Positions 18,238 to 28,431 are shown, counted from the first letter of the stretch. The stretch is DNA of 64,000 bases from Compostimonas suwonensis (GCF_002797855.1 NZ_PGFB01000002.1:248001-312000), one strand, 5' to 3'. Numbers and translations are program-made. The notes: a model not told the origin generated them from the sequence alone.

Positions 18238-19638
18238 TCAGTCGACGGCCAGGGCGCGGACGGGCGCGACGCGAGTGGCCCGACGCGACGGCACGAAGGA
18301 TGCCGCGACCGTCAGCAGCCCCGCCGCGACCACGATGATCGGCAGCAGCACCCACGGCACCGCGGGGAACACGAGGCCAGGACTGCCGGAGAGCGAGCCG
18401 AGGAGCGACTGCGCCCCCGCCCATCCGTAGAACACGCCCAGCACGAGGCCGACAAGGGCCGAGGTCACCGTGAGCTGCGCGGACTCCGCGAGGATCATCC
18501 GCCGGATCTGCGTCACCGTGAACCCCAGCGCCCGCAGCAGCCCCAGCTCGCGCGTGCGCTGCAGCACGCTGAGCGACATGCTGTTGACCATGCCGACGGC
18601 GGCGATGAGCGCGCTGAAGCCGATGAGCACCGAGAAGATGACGACGGTGGTCGAGATGACCTCGTCGACGCTGTCGTACAGGCCCGGCTGGGATTCCGCG
18701 GCGGTCGCGAGCATCGAGCGGTAGCTCTCCATGGCGACCGCGAACATCGTGATGAGCGTCACCGCGATCACGAGCCCGATCGTGATGCGCGAGCTGCGCT
18801 CCGGGTACCGCATGGCGTTCTCGGCGGCGAGCCGCACGTCGGCGCCGCGGCCCATGAGCCTGCCCACCAGGCGCAGCGCCGGCGGCATCACGAGGTGAGC
18901 GCCGAGCACGACGCCCGTGAACGACAGGATGCCGCCCACGACCCCGATGAGCACCCCGAGCGGTGTCACGAGCCCGGCCAGCACCCCGAGCAGCACGAGC
19001 GCGACGCCCACGACCAGCAGCACGATCGCGAACACGTTGCGCGCGGGGCGTGCGCGGGTCTCGTCGATGCTGAGCTCCTGCGCTCCGCCGATCGCCTGGA
19101 TGGGCGTGACCGTGAGCACTCGCCGCGAGCCGAGCCACGACGCCAGCCAGGTCGTGAGCACGACCACGACGGCCGGCAGGGCCACGATGGGCGGCAGGTA
19201 GTCGTAGGCGAGGTCGGGCAGCGCCCCGAGCGCGACGCCGATGCGGACGAAGCCCCCGGCCAGTGCCGCCCCCACGACGACACCGGCGGCCGAGCCCAGG
19301 ATGCCGGTGAGGAAGCCCTCCCCGGCGACCGCCCGGCGTTGCGCAGCAGCGCTCGAGCCGATGAGGCGCAGCAGTGCGATCGTGCGGGTGCGGCCGGCGA
19401 TGATCGTCGAGAAGGTGTTGCTCGTGACGATCGCGCCCACGTACACCGCGATGACGATGAAGACGGTGGCCGTTATGCCGAGCATGATCGCGACGGTGCT
19501 GCTGCCGCCGGTCACGTCGTCGGCGGACACGACGGCGGCGAGAACCCCCGTGATCGTGAGGAGGGCGACGCCGAAGGCGCTGCTCAGGGTCGCGACGAGC
19601 AGGCTCGACACGTGCTCTCGTGCACGGAAGCGCCTCAT
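18238..19638 (-). CDS. FtsX-like ABC transporter permease
   Basis: 466 residues of the MacB/FtsX permease type. Two FtsX-like repeats are visible: TM segments near 12-36 and 46-66, then SGRTR-like IIAGRTRTIALLRLIGSSAAAQRRAVAGEG, and in the second half LQRTRELGLLRALGFTVTQIRRMILAES followed by two more TMs and SFVPSRRATRVAPVRALAVD, the typical family ending. Its ATG at 19638 overlaps the ATPase stop as ATGA. It probably exports a peptide or lipid or acts in envelope stress; the upstream two-component genes suggest an antimicrobial-peptide-type response. Confidence 0.9.
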   Translation of the reverse strand: MRRFRAREHVSSLLVATLSSAFGVALLTITGVLAAVVSADDVTGGSSTVAIMLGITATVFIVIAVYVGAIVTSNTFSTIIAGRTRTIALLRLIGSSAAAQRRAVAGEGFLTGILGSAAGVVVGAALAGGFVRIGVALGALPDLAYDYLPPIVALPAVVVVLTTWLASWLGSRRVLTVTPIQAIGGAQELSIDETRARPARNVFAIVLLVVGVALVLLGVLAGLVTPLGVLIGVVGGILSFTGVVLGAHLVMPPALRLVGRLMGRGADVRLAAENAMRYPERSSRITIGLVIAVTLITMFAVAMESYRSMLATAAESQPGLYDSVDEVISTTVVIFSVLIGFSALIAAVGMVNSMSLSVLQRTRELGLLRALGFTVTQIRRMILAESAQLTVTSALVGLVLGVFYGWAGAQSLLGSLSGSPGLVFPAVPWVLLPIIVVAAGLLTVAASFVPSRRATRVAPVRALAVD

Positions 19639-20396
19639 CGGGCCGACTCCATCGTGAGCATAAAACGGGAGATCTCCTCGGCGCTCGACCGGCCACGGTC
19701 GTGCACGAGCCGGCCGTCGGCGAGGAAGAGGATGCGGTCGGCGTAGCTGGCGGCCACCGGGTCGTGCGTGACCATCGCGATGCTCTGGCCGTACTGGCTC
19801 GACGCTGTCGCGAGCAGGGCGAGCACCTCTCGCCCCGTGCGCGAGTCCAGGTTGCCGGTCGGCTCGTCGGCGAAGACCACATCGGGCCTCGTGACGAGCG
19901 CCCGGGCGATCGCGACCCGCTGCTGCTGGCCGCCCGACAGCTCGTGGGGCCGGTGGCGCATCCTCGCACCGAGTCCGAGCGAGTCGACGAGCTCGTCCAT
20001 GAGCACCCGCTCCTGCACGGTCGGCCGGCGGCCGTCGAGCTCGAACGGCAGAGTCAGGTTGCCCGCGACATCCAGGCCGGGAACGAGGTTGAACGACTGG
20101 AAGACGAAGCCCACCCGGCGCCTGCGCAGCACCGTGAGCTGGCTGTCGCGCAGAGAGGTGATCTCGGTGTCGCCGAGCCAGACCTGACCCGAGGTGACGG
20201 TGTCGAGACCGGCCATGACGTGCATGAGCGTCGACTTGCCCGAGCCGCTCGGCCCCATGATCGCGGTGAACTCGCCGCGCCGGAGTCCGACGGAGACACC
20301 GTCGAGCGCGGTGATGCGGTTGTCTCCTGTGCCGTAGGACTTGCTCGCGTCGACGAGGCGCGCGACGAGTCCGAGATCTGCTGGTGTGATGTCCAT
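19635..20396 (-). CDS. ABC transporter ATP-binding protein (MacB/LolD type)
   Basis: 253 residues. Walker [11 protein letters not shown]-loop [20 protein letters not shown], signature [15 protein letters not shown], Walker [17 protein letters not shown] and H-loop VTHDP are all intact. The D-E-P-T-G-N-L-D form is typical of the FtsE/LolD/MacB group that pairs with FtsX-like permeases. It is coupled to the permease by a 4-nt overlap and lies 77 nt after the response regulator gene. Confidence 0.94.
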   Translation of the reverse strand: MDITPADLGLVARLVDASKSYGTGDNRITALDGVSVGLRRGEFTAIMGPSGSGKSTLMHVMAGLDTVTSGQVWLGDTEITSLRDSQLTVLRRRRVGFVFQSFNLVPGLDVAGNLTLPFELDGRRPTVQERVLMDELVDSLGLGARMRHRPHELSGGQQQRVAIARALVTRPDVVFADEPTGNLDSRTGREVLALLATASSQYGQSIAMVTHDPVAASYADRILFLADGRLVHDRGRSSAEEISRFMLTMESAR

Positions 20397-20473
20397 GCGT
20401 CAACGCTAAGGACGCACGGGCGCCGGCGAATCGGGCTGAGGTCGACAGCCGGCTACACCCCGAGGATGAGTTC

Positions 20474-21148
20474 TCAGTCGACGAGGTGGTACTCGAAGGC
20501 GAAGACCACGAGCTGGACACGATCGCGCAGACCGAGCTTGGCCAGGGTCCTGCTGATGTGCGTTTTCACGGTGGCCTCGCTCAAGAACTCCGCACCCGCG
20601 ATCTCGGCGTTGCTGAGCCCCTTCGCGGCGAGCCGGAAGATCTCCTTCTCACGCGAGGTGAGGGTCGCGAACACGGGCGGCTCGGGCGGGCGGGCCGCCC
20701 GAGCGTCGAAGTGCTCGAAGAGCTCGCGGGTCGCCGACGGTGCGATCACGGCGTTGCCCGCGTGCACCGTGCGGATCGCCGCCAGCAGGAACTCCGGGTC
20801 GGCGTCCTTGAGCACGAAGCCGCTCGCGCCGCCCCGGATGGCGCGGGCCGCGCTCTCGTCGAGGTCGAAGGTCGTGAGCACGATGATGCGCGGAGGGTCG
20901 ACGGCGCGGGCGACGGCGTCGGCGATGATCGACTCGGTCGCCTCGATGCCGTTCATGACCGGCATCCGGATGTCCATGAGCACGACGTCGGGCTGGGTCG
21001 ACGCGACGAGGGCGATCGCCTCGCGGCCGTTGCCCGCCTCCCCGGCGAACTCGAGATCGGGCTGCGAGGAGACCACCATGCGGATGCCGGCGCGGAACAG
21101 GGCCTGATCGTCGACGAGGGCGACGCGTATGGGGGTCGAGGGGCTCAC
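20474..21148 (-). CDS. NarL/LuxR-type response regulator
   Basis: 224 residues: receiver domain with D59 as phosphoacceptor in VVLMDIRMPVMNGIEAT, the acidic pair VDDQ at 13-14, and VLTTFD and FVLKDA for the conserved Thr and Lys; and a C-terminal LuxR HTH (LTSREKEIFRLAAKGLSNAEI through TVKTHISRTLAKLGLRDRVQ). It overlaps the kinase gene by 4 nt and stands next to the ABC exporter, which it likely controls. Confidence 0.94.
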   Translation of the reverse strand: MSPSTPIRVALVDDQALFRAGIRMVVSSQPDLEFAGEAGNGREAIALVASTQPDVVLMDIRMPVMNGIEATESIIADAVARAVDPPRIIVLTTFDLDESAARAIRGGASGFVLKDADPEFLLAAIRTVHAGNAVIAPSATRELFEHFDARAARPPEPPVFATLTSREKEIFRLAAKGLSNAEIAGAEFLSEATVKTHISRTLAKLGLRDRVQLVVFAFEYHLVD

Positions 21149-23157
21149 GTTCTGCTGTTCTCCTGCACGTCGCTGCTCCGGGTGTCGCCGGCCCGGGTGT
21201 CGCTGTGCTCGGCGTCGCCGCGCTCGGCGTCGGCCTCGCGCAGCACGAGCGTGTCGCGCGGCGGGTCGTCGGCATCCGATTCGACGTCGGCATCCGGGTT
21301 GACGCCGGCATCCGTCTCGGCCTCGGTGTCGGCATCCGCATCGGCACCCTCGGATGCCACGACGGGCTCGTCATCCGGCATCTCGTCGTGCTCCCGGGCC
21401 AGCACGGGGATGTGCGCCTCGACGACGAAGCGGTCGCGCAGGCGATGCGCGGCGAACGACCCGCCCACGAGCACGGCCCGCTCCCGCATGCCGGGAAGCC
21501 CGTGGCCGCTCACCGCGGCGAGCGGGTCGTAGAGCTCGTCGGCGAGCGGCGCGTCGAGCAGGTTGGTGACGAGCACGATGAGCTCGTGCTCGCGCCAGTC
21601 GAAGACCACCTCGACCCGGCGCTCGGCGTCGCCGTGGCGCAGCACGTTCGTGAGCGCCTCCTGCACGATGCGGTAGGCGGCGAGCTGCTGGGCGGCGCCG
21701 AGCCGCCCGGGCACGCCACGGCCCGTGAGCGCGACATCCAGGCCCGCCCGGCGGGTGCGCTCGACGAGCTCGTCGACGTCGGCGAGAGTGGGCTGCGGGC
21801 CCTCGGAGCCGTCGTGCCGCAACTGGGCGAGCAGCACGCGCACGTCGACGAGCGCGGCCCGTGCGGTCGTGGCGATCGTCGCGAGTGCGCCGTCGAGCAC
21901 CTCGGGGTTCGCGTCCTTGGCGTACCGGGCGCCGTCGGCCTGCGCGATCACGACCGCGAGCGAGTGCGCGACGACGTCGTGCATGTCCCGGGCGATCCGG
22001 TTGCGCTCCTGCTCCACGACGACGGTGCGCTGGGCCCGTTGCTCGTCCTGCTCGGCCTGGGTCTGGGCACGCCTGCTCTCGCGGGCGAGATCCCAGGTGC
22101 GGGTGAGCAGGCCGAGCACCCACGAGAGCCCCAGAACCGCCAGGCATCCGACGAGCAGCAGGATCGTGCTGAGGATGAACGGCGCCAGATCGACACCGAG
22201 CGCGAGGATGCCGCCCGACGGCAGATAGGGCCACGAGGTCAGGTGCACGGTCGCGATCACCGCGCCCACGACGGCGGAGACGAGACCGGCCCAGCGGGTG
22301 ACCGCTCCCCCGTACCGCGCCGTCGCATACAGCACGGGGAGCACGGCGATCGTCACGAGCGAGGTGCCGTCGAAGGCGGCCAGGCTCACGAAGGACGCGA
22401 CCCAGGCCACCGTCAGCGCGAGCTGGGGCGAGAGACGGCGCAGTGCGAGAGCGAAGGCGTAGGCGATGAGCACGAGAGCGGAGACACCGCCGAAGAAGCC
22501 CAGGAGGCCCGTCTCGAAGAGGGCGACGAAGACGGTGGCGAGCACGATGTCGACCACGAGCTGTCGGCGCGACATCGGCCGGATGAGCAGCCCCTGCTCG
22601 GTCTCGAACTCCGCGGCCGTCAACGGCGGCATGAGGAACTCGGCGAGCTCGGCGTCGCCGGGTGCCGCGAGGCCCCGTCGCCGCATCGCGAGCTGACCGA
22701 GGGACCACGGCACGAAGGAGACGAGCCCGGCGCCGGCCGTCACGAGTCCGAAGGCGGCCAGGCCCATGACCGCGCCGCCTCCGAAGGCGAGGCCGACCCC
22801 CGTCATGAACACCGCGACGAGCCCGACCAGGACAGAACCGGCCAGCGCCGAGAAGAGACCCAGCCGCTTGGTGATCGGGCGGCCGTAGGCGGCGTTGCCG
22901 AACAGGATGAGGGGAACGGCCACGAGGGCGATGCCCCAGGCGAGGGTCGGGCCCGTCGGCAGCGCCGTGAAGACGCCGATCCAGCCCATGAGCAGCGCCC
23001 CTGCCGGAGAGAGCCGCGACACGGCGATGCCCGCGGCGAAGAAGACGGCGGCCGCGTGGAAGATGCCGTTGACCGAGCCAAGGGCCCACAGGCTGAGGAA
23101 GAGCGCGCCGACCGCGGGCTCGACGGCCCATCGATACCGGGGAAGCAACTCTCGCAT
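21145..23157 (-). CDS. Membrane sensor histidine kinase (HisKA_3 type)
   Basis: About 670 residues. The first half has about ten membrane segments in two blocks separated by a hydrophilic stretch (about 165-205). The phosphorylated histidine is H393 in RIARDMHDVVAHSLAVVI, and an ATPase domain follows (AYRIVQEALTNVLRHG, GHGLPGMRERAVLVGG). The last 80 residues, about 591-670, are an Asp/Ala/Glu-rich low-complexity tail, which is unusual for this family. ATG 23157 is preferred over the adjacent GTG 23160. It forms a two-component system with the regulator at 20474-21148. Confidence 0.92.
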   Translation of the reverse strand: MRELLPRYRWAVEPAVGALFLSLWALGSVNGIFHAAAVFFAAGIAVSRLSPAGALLMGWIGVFTALPTGPTLAWGIALVAVPLILFGNAAYGRPITKRLGLFSALAGSVLVGLVAVFMTGVGLAFGGGAVMGLAAFGLVTAGAGLVSFVPWSLGQLAMRRRGLAAPGDAELAEFLMPPLTAAEFETEQGLLIRPMSRRQLVVDIVLATVFVALFETGLLGFFGGVSALVLIAYAFALALRRLSPQLALTVAWVASFVSLAAFDGTSLVTIAVLPVLYATARYGGAVTRWAGLVSAVVGAVIATVHLTSWPYLPSGGILALGVDLAPFILSTILLLVGCLAVLGLSWVLGLLTRTWDLARESRRAQTQAEQDEQRAQRTVVVEQERNRIARDMHDVVAHSLAVVIAQADGARYAKDANPEVLDGALATIATTARAALVDVRVLLAQLRHDGSEGPQPTLADVDELVERTRRAGLDVALTGRGVPGRLGAAQQLAAYRIVQEALTNVLRHGDAERRVEVVFDWREHELIVLVTNLLDAPLADELYDPLAAVSGHGLPGMRERAVLVGGSFAAHRLRDRFVVEAHIPVLAREHDEMPDDEPVVASEGADADADTEAETDAGVNPDADVESDADDPPRDTLVLREADAERGDAEHSDTRAGDTRSSDVQENSRT

Positions 23158-23259
23158 CACACCACGGTACGGTCTTCTGCGCCGGTCGTGCCCCTGGGCG
23201 ACGCAGAGTCATCCCGTGGTGACGGCAGAATCATCCCCCAGATGTACCTGTGGCGCCGC

Positions 23260-24183
23260 TCAGAAGCCCAGGCGGCCGAGGAGCTTCGGGTCGCGCTGCC
23301 ACTCCTTGGCGACCTTGACCCGGATCGAGAGGAAGACCTTCTTGCCGACGAGCGGCTCGATCTGAGCGCGGGCCCGGGTGCCGACATCCTTGAGCCTGCC
23401 GCCGTTGTGGCCGATCACGATGCCTTTCTGGCTGTCGCGTTCGACGAAGAGGTTGGCATAGATCTCGACGAGCTCTTGATCGTCGCGCTCCACGATGTCA
23501 TCGATCGTCACCGCGAGGGAGTGCGGCAGCTCGTCGGAGACGCCCTCGAGCGCGGCCTCGCGGATGTACTCGGCGATCCTCGACTCGAGCCCCTCGTCGG
23601 TGACCGCGTCGCTCGGGTAGAGCGCGGGAGACTCCGGAACGAGGCGCAGCAGCTCGCCCACGAGCGTGTCGAGCTGGATGTCGCTCGTCGCCGAGATCGG
23701 CACGATCGCCTCCCACTCGCGCAGCTGCGACACCGCGAGCAGCTGCCCGGCGACCGCCGGACGCGAGGCCGCGTCGATCTTGGTGACGATCGCGACCTTC
23801 TTGGCCCGCGGATACTGCTCGAGCTGCTCGTTGATGAACCGGTCGCCCGGGCCGATCGGCTCGTTCGCGGGGATGCACAGGCCGATGACGTCGACGTCTG
23901 CGAGCGTCGACTGCACGAGCTCGTTGAGGCGCTCGCCGAGCAGCGTGCGCGGCCGGTGGATGCCGGGGGTGTCGACGAGCACGAGCTGCCCCCTGCTCTG
24001 GTGCACGATGCCCCGGATGGCGCGACGCGTCGTCTGCGGCTTCGAGCTCGTGATGGCGACCTTCTCGCCCACGAGCGCGTTCGTGAGGGTCGACTTGCCC
24101 ACGTTGGGGCGCCCCACGAACGACACGAACCCGGCGCGGAACGGCGGATCGCTGACGGGGGGCCGGGTCTCGTTATCGCTCAC
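23260..24183 (-). CDS. era: GTPase Era
   Basis: Ras-like GTPase that binds the 3' end of 16S rRNA and helps 30S assembly. 307 residues: G1 GRPNVGKST, switch region ITSSKPQTTR, G3 DTPGIHRP, G4 TKID, and a C-terminal KH domain (GIVIGHNGGRLKDVGTRAR). The GTG at 24183 gives MSDNETRPP; the frame extends further but only through low-complexity codons. The gene overlaps the end of the CorC gene by 11 nt, which supports co-translation in the ybeY-corC-era run. Confidence 0.96.
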   Translation of the reverse strand: MSDNETRPPVSDPPFRAGFVSFVGRPNVGKSTLTNALVGEKVAITSSKPQTTRRAIRGIVHQSRGQLVLVDTPGIHRPRTLLGERLNELVQSTLADVDVIGLCIPANEPIGPGDRFINEQLEQYPRAKKVAIVTKIDAASRPAVAGQLLAVSQLREWEAIVPISATSDIQLDTLVGELLRLVPESPALYPSDAVTDEGLESRIAEYIREAALEGVSDELPHSLAVTIDDIVERDDQELVEIYANLFVERDSQKGIVIGHNGGRLKDVGTRARAQIEPLVGKKVFLSIRVKVAKEWQRDPKLLGRLGF

Positions 24184-25639
24184 GTGCTCGCTCTTTCTCC
24201 GACGCCTTCTTCGACGCCTTCTCGGACGCCCGGGACTGTTCCCGGGCTGGCGCCGTCTGCGACGGCTGTTGTTCGCGGGTCGACCGCGGCTCGCGGGAGC
24301 GGGGCTCCTTCGCCGATCGCGTGTCTTTGTCTTTCTTGTCTTTGTCTGCGTCCCGGCCCGGCGCGTTGGCGGCGCGGGCATCCGCCAGCGCCTCGTCGGC
24401 CTCGACCAGCACGGTGCTGATGCGTTTGCGCCGGCCCTCGGTGCGCTCGGCCGTGAGCACGAGCCCGCTCACCCGCGCGACGGCTCCCGTCTCGGGCAGC
24501 CGGCCGAGGGCCTTGGCGAGCAGGCCGCCGACCGAGTCGACGTCGTCGTCGTCGAGCTCGATTCCGAAGAGCTCGCCGAGCTCATCGACCGCGAGCCGCG
24601 CGCTCACCCGGAACCGGCCGTCGCCGAGGTCTTCGACGTCGACCGTGTCGCGGTCGTACTCGTCGGAGATCTCGCCCACGAGCTCCTCGATGAGGTCTTC
24701 GAGGCTCACGAGCCCCGCGATGCCGCCGTACTCGTCGACGACCATCGCGAGGTGGTTCGATTCGAGCTGCATCTGGCGCAGCAGGGCGTCGGCCTTCATC
24801 GACTCGGGCACGAACAGGGCCGGGCGCACGAGGGTTCCGGCGTCGAGCTCGCTCAGGTCTTCGGGTCGTTCGTAGTTGAGCTTCGCGACATCCCGCAGAT
24901 AGAGGATGCCGGCGATCTCGTCGATCTCGCCCTCGAAGACGGGCATACGCGAGACGCCTTTGCTGAGGAAGAGGGCCATCGCGGCGCCCACCTTCGCGTG
25001 GGTCTCGATCGCGACCATGTCGGTGCGCGGGATCATGACCTCGCGCACGACGGTGTCGCCGAACTCGAAGATCGAGTGGATGAGCTCGCGGTCCATCTCT
25101 TCGAGCACGTCGAGCTCGGCGGCCTCGTCGACCATGCTCAGCAGCTGCTCCTCGGAGGAGAAGCTCGCCGACCTCGCCCGGCCGGGGGTCACCCAGTTGC
25201 CGACCGCCACGAGCGCATTGGCCACGGGGCCGAGCAGGACGCGCAGGAAGTGCACGAGCGGCGCCGTGTAGCGCATGACCGCCTCGGCGTTCGCCCTGCC
25301 GACGCTGCGGGGGCTCGCGCCGACGAGCACGAAGGAGGCGCCCGTCATGATGAGCGCCGAGAGCACGAGCACGATCCACAGCTCGCCGATGATCTCGGCG
25401 AAGGCGAGCGTCACGAGCACGGCGGCGGTGGTCTCCGAGATGACGCGGATGAAGCTCACGGCGTTCAGGTGAGCCCCGGGGTCGCCCGCGATCGCGATCA
25501 GCGAGCGCCGGGCGCGGGCGCCCTCGGCGAGCTCGCTCAGGTCGTTCCTCGACAGCGCCGTGATCGCGGCGTCGACCGCGGCCATCAGCCCTCCGAAGGC
25601 CACGAGCAGGGCCGCGACGATCAGGAAAAGGGCGACCAT
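24173..25639 (-). CDS. HlyC/CorC-family membrane protein (CNNM-CBS-CorC_C)
   Basis: 488 residues: an N-terminal CNNM (DUF21) domain with about four membrane segments, the linker LLSMVDEAAELDVLEEMDRELIHSIFEFGDTVVREVMIPRTDMVAI that is a family hallmark, two CBS motifs (to about residue 330, with GIAGLVSLEDLIEELVGEI), and a CorC_C domain. Members are linked to Mg2+/Co2+ resistance or transport. The last 60 residues are an Arg/Lys/Glu/Ser-rich tail. It starts 4 nt after ybeY. Confidence 0.92.
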   Translation of the reverse strand: MVALFLIVAALLVAFGGLMAAVDAAITALSRNDLSELAEGARARRSLIAIAGDPGAHLNAVSFIRVISETTAAVLVTLAFAEIIGELWIVLVLSALIMTGASFVLVGASPRSVGRANAEAVMRYTAPLVHFLRVLLGPVANALVAVGNWVTPGRARSASFSSEEQLLSMVDEAAELDVLEEMDRELIHSIFEFGDTVVREVMIPRTDMVAIETHAKVGAAMALFLSKGVSRMPVFEGEIDEIAGILYLRDVAKLNYERPEDLSELDAGTLVRPALFVPESMKADALLRQMQLESNHLAMVVDEYGGIAGLVSLEDLIEELVGEISDEYDRDTVDVEDLGDGRFRVSARLAVDELGELFGIELDDDDVDSVGGLLAKALGRLPETGAVARVSGLVLTAERTEGRRKRISTVLVEADEALADARAANAPGRDADKDKKDKDTRSAKEPRSREPRSTREQQPSQTAPAREQSRASEKASKKASEKERARER

Positions 25640-25643
25640 GCCG

Positions 25644-26105
25644 TTATCGTCGCCGCTCCTGCATCGAGAAGCCCACGAGGATGTCGCGCTGGATGCCGAA
25701 CATCTCCTTCTCTTCAGCAGGCTCGGCGTGGTCGAAGCCCAGGAGGTGCAGGATGCCGTGGGTCGTGAGCAGCAGGAGCTCTTCGCCCATGCTGTGCCCC
25801 GCCGTCTCCGCCTGAGCGGCGGCCACCTGGGGGCACAGGACGATGTCGCCGAGCAGGCCGGGAGGCGTGGGCTGGTCTTCCGTGCCGGGGCGCAGCTCGT
25901 CCATGGGGAAGCTCAGAACGTCGGTGGGCCCGGGCTCGTCCATCCACTGGACGTGCAGCTGCTCCATGGCCCCCTCGTCGACGAGCACGATCGCGAGCTC
26001 GGCGTCGGGGTGCACGTGCATGGCGTCGAGCGCGTAGACGGCCAGGCGCTGCAGCGAGGCCTCGTCGACCGCGATCGCGGACTCGTTGTTGATCTCGATC
26101 GTCAT
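25644..26105 (-). CDS. ybeY: rRNA maturation endoribonuclease YbeY
   Basis: 153 residues. The zinc site is H116-G-I-L-H120-L-L-G-F-D-H126, the HGxLHLxGyDH signature, and [10 protein letters not shown] is the other conserved block. Acts on the 3' end of 16S rRNA and in ribosome quality control. The start overlaps the phoH stop as ATGA. Confidence 0.95.
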   Translation of the reverse strand: MTIEINNESAIAVDEASLQRLAVYALDAMHVHPDAELAIVLVDEGAMEQLHVQWMDEPGPTDVLSFPMDELRPGTEDQPTPPGLLGDIVLCPQVAAAQAETAGHSMGEELLLLTTHGILHLLGFDHAEPAEEKEMFGIQRDILVGFSMQERRR

Positions 26106-27265
26106 CGTGCGCTCCTGCGGCCTCGGTTGTCTCCATAACGCCCGTCGCCGGACTCCTGCGCCCGTCGCTCCGCGCGATTGAGCGGCTGTCGGTGGTCTTG
26201 CGGCTGCCGGGCATCGCCCGCCTCCGCGTCGCGACGTGCCGCCCGCTCGTACTGCTGCGCCTGGCGGCGTGCGTCGTACGTCGTGTAGGCGTCGACGATG
26301 CGGCCCACGAGAGTGTGCCGCACGACGTCGTCGCTCGTCAGGCGGGCGAAGTGGATGTCGTCGATGCCGTCGAGCACCTCGGTGACGAGCTTCAGCCCAC
26401 TCGCGCCGAGGGGCAGGTCGACCTGCGTGATGTCGCCCGTGACGACCATCTTCGAGCCGAAGCCGAGACGCGTGAGGAACATCTTCATCTGCTCGGGCGT
26501 GGTGTTCTGGGCCTCGTCGAGCACGATGAACGAGTCGTTGAGCGTGCGGCCGCGCATGTACGCGAGCGGGGCGACCTCGACCGTGCCGGCGGCGAGGAGC
26601 TTGGGCACGATCTCGGGATCCATCATCTCGTTGAGGGCGTCGTAGAGCGGGCGCAGATAGGGATCGATCTTGTCGGTCAGCGTGCCGGGCAGGAAGCCCA
26701 GGCGCTCCCCCGCCTCGACCGCCGGGCGGGTGAGGATGATCCGGCTGACCTCTTTGCGCTGCAGGGCCTGCACGGCCTTCGCCATCGCGAGATAGGTCTT
26801 GCCGGTGCCGGCGGGCCCGATGCCGAAGACGATCGTGTTCTCGTCGATCGCGTCGGCGTACGCCTTCTGACCGATGGTCTTCGGGCGGATGGCCCTGCCG
26901 CGCGAGGTCAGGATCGCCTGGCTCAGCAGCTCGGCCGGGCTCGTGCGGCTGTCGGCGTCGAGCATCTTGGCGCTCGACGAGACCTCGGCGGGCCCGATGT
27001 CCTGCCCGTTGCGCACCATCAGCAGGAGCTCCTCGATGAGGCGCCGGGCGGCCTCGACCTGATCGGAGTCTCCGGCGAGGCTGATCTCGTTGCCGCGCAC
27101 CATGAGGTTGACGCCCGGGTACTGCTTCTCGATGCTCGTGAGAAGTCGATCCTGCGGGCCGAGCAACCGCACCATCGCGATGCCGTCGACGAAGAGCCGG
27201 GCGGTGTTCTGCTCCACCGGCGGGGTCTGCCCGCTCGCGGGGAGCGACTCGTCAGACTGAGCCAA
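26102..27265 (-). CDS. PhoH-like ATPase
   Basis: 387 residues. Walker A GPAGTGKT ([21 protein letters not shown]), then [53 protein letters not shown] and [19 protein letters not shown], the full PhoH signature; an N-terminal KH-like region precedes it. Function is probably RNA-related ATPase or helicase work beside YbeY. TTG 27265 is chosen as start because GAGGAGGG lies 5-8 nt upstream. It overlaps the HIT gene by 14 nt. The tail is Arg/Gln-rich. Confidence 0.92.
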   Translation of the reverse strand: MAQSDESLPASGQTPPVEQNTARLFVDGIAMVRLLGPQDRLLTSIEKQYPGVNLMVRGNEISLAGDSDQVEAARRLIEELLLMVRNGQDIGPAEVSSSAKMLDADSRTSPAELLSQAILTSRGRAIRPKTIGQKAYADAIDENTIVFGIGPAGTGKTYLAMAKAVQALQRKEVSRIILTRPAVEAGERLGFLPGTLTDKIDPYLRPLYDALNEMMDPEIVPKLLAAGTVEVAPLAYMRGRTLNDSFIVLDEAQNTTPEQMKMFLTRLGFGSKMVVTGDITQVDLPLGASGLKLVTEVLDGIDDIHFARLTSDDVVRHTLVGRIVDAYTTYDARRQAQQYERAARRDAEAGDARQPQDHRQPLNRAERRAQESGDGRYGDNRGRRSAR

Positions 27266-27608
27266 GGTTTCCCTCCTCGAGTCCCCCACCGAGCACATGC
27301 GCGTGAACGTGGAAGACGGTTTGGCCGGCGCCGGGGCCGGTGTTGAAGACGAGACGGAAGTCGCCGCCCGTCTGCTCATCTGCAACCGTCTGGGCCACCT
27401 CGATCATTTCCGCGAGCAGCCCGGGATCTGCCGCGGCGAGCTCGACGACATTGGCGTACTGCTCGGTCTTGGGCACGACGAGGATGTGCACGGGCGCTTT
27501 CGGAGCGACATCCGGGAACGCCACGACCCGGTCGGTCTCGGCGATGAAGGTCGCCGGGATCTCACCGGCGATGATGCGGCTGAAGACGGAAGGCTCTGGG
27601 GAGGTCAT
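27252..27608 (-). CDS. HIT-family (HINT-like) nucleotide hydrolase
   Basis: 118 residues. The histidine triad is H100-V-H102-A-H104-V (QTVFHVHAHVLGG), and the opening SVFSRIIAGEIPATFIAETDRVVAF with PVHILVVPKTE is typical of HINT purine-nucleoside phosphoramidases. It lies between rsmE and phoH in the same direction and overlaps the phoH start by 14 nt. Confidence 0.94.
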   Translation of the reverse strand: MTSPEPSVFSRIIAGEIPATFIAETDRVVAFPDVAPKAPVHILVVPKTEQYANVVELAAADPGLLAEMIEVAQTVADEQTGGDFRLVFNTGPGAGQTVFHVHAHVLGGGLEEGNLGSV

Positions 27609-27636
27609 TCATCCATCTTAAAGTGCGGGCGTCGAT

Positions 27637-28419
27637 TCACCATCGCCCCAGCCCCGCATTGAGCACAGCCAGCGCGGCGGGCCCGGCTGTGGAGGTGCGG
27701 AGGACGGATGCCCCCAGGCGAACGGATGTCGCCCCCGCGCGCTCGAGCAGCTCGAGCTCCTCGGGCGAGATGCCGCCCTCCGGCCCCACGACGAGCACGA
27801 GCTCCTGCGTGTCCTCCGCTGCGCCGTGAGCAGCGTGAGCAGCCTCAGCGCCCTGCGCGCGCCGGGCCAGCTGCGTGAGCGGCAGGTGCGCGGTCGGCTC
27901 GAGCACGAGCATCCGTGTGCTCCCCGCGAGCCGAGCGAGATCGCCCGTGGAGTGCAGTGCACGGACCTCGGGCACCCAGGCGCGGATCGACTGCTTGGTC
28001 GCCTCGCGCACGATCGTGGCCCAGCGCTCCCGCGACTTCTCGATCTTGGCGCCCTCCCAGCGCTTGACGCTGCGCCGCGCGGCCCACGGGACGACCGCGT
28101 CGACGCCCAGCTCGGTGGCCGCCTGGATCGCGAGCTCGTCGCGATCCCCCTTGGCGAGGGCCTGCACGAGCGTGATGCGGGGGTTCGACGGCTCGAGGCG
28201 CTCGACCCGTTCGAGCCCGATCACGAGAGCCGCGGCATCCGCCGTCGTCACGGTGCCGGTCGCGAGGACGCCGCGCCCGTTGCCGACCGAGACCGTCTCG
28301 CCCACCCGCAGGCGGTTGACCGTCACGGCGTGACGCGACTCCTCGCGGCCGAGCGTCACGGCCGACCCGGCCTCGAAGGCCGAGTCGTCGAGGTCCTCCG
28401 CCAGGAACAGCGAGCTCAT
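27637..28419 (-). CDS. rsmE: 16S rRNA m3U1498 methyltransferase
   Basis: 260 residues of the RsmE/SPOUT family: N-terminal PUA-like RNA-binding part (GREESRHAVTVNRLRVGE), then LVQALAKGDRDELAIQAATELGVDAVVPW and the knotted SAM-binding end LVVGPEGGISPEELELLERAGATSVRLGASVLRTSTAGPAALAVL. It starts 12 nt after dnaJ. Confidence 0.94.
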   Translation of the reverse strand: MSSLFLAEDLDDSAFEAGSAVTLGREESRHAVTVNRLRVGETVSVGNGRGVLATGTVTTADAAALVIGLERVERLEPSNPRITLVQALAKGDRDELAIQAATELGVDAVVPWAARRSVKRWEGAKIEKSRERWATIVREATKQSIRAWVPEVRALHSTGDLARLAGSTRMLVLEPTAHLPLTQLARRAQGAEAAHAAHGAAEDTQELVLVVGPEGGISPEELELLERAGATSVRLGASVLRTSTAGPAALAVLNAGLGRW

Positions 28420-28431
28420 GCCCGATCCCTC

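Noticed and set aside
21205-24420. A 1071-codon open frame on the plus strand
   Set aside because: Lies opposite the histidine kinase and era genes; its product is Arg/Glu/His/Asp repeats typical of an antisense frame in high-GC DNA.
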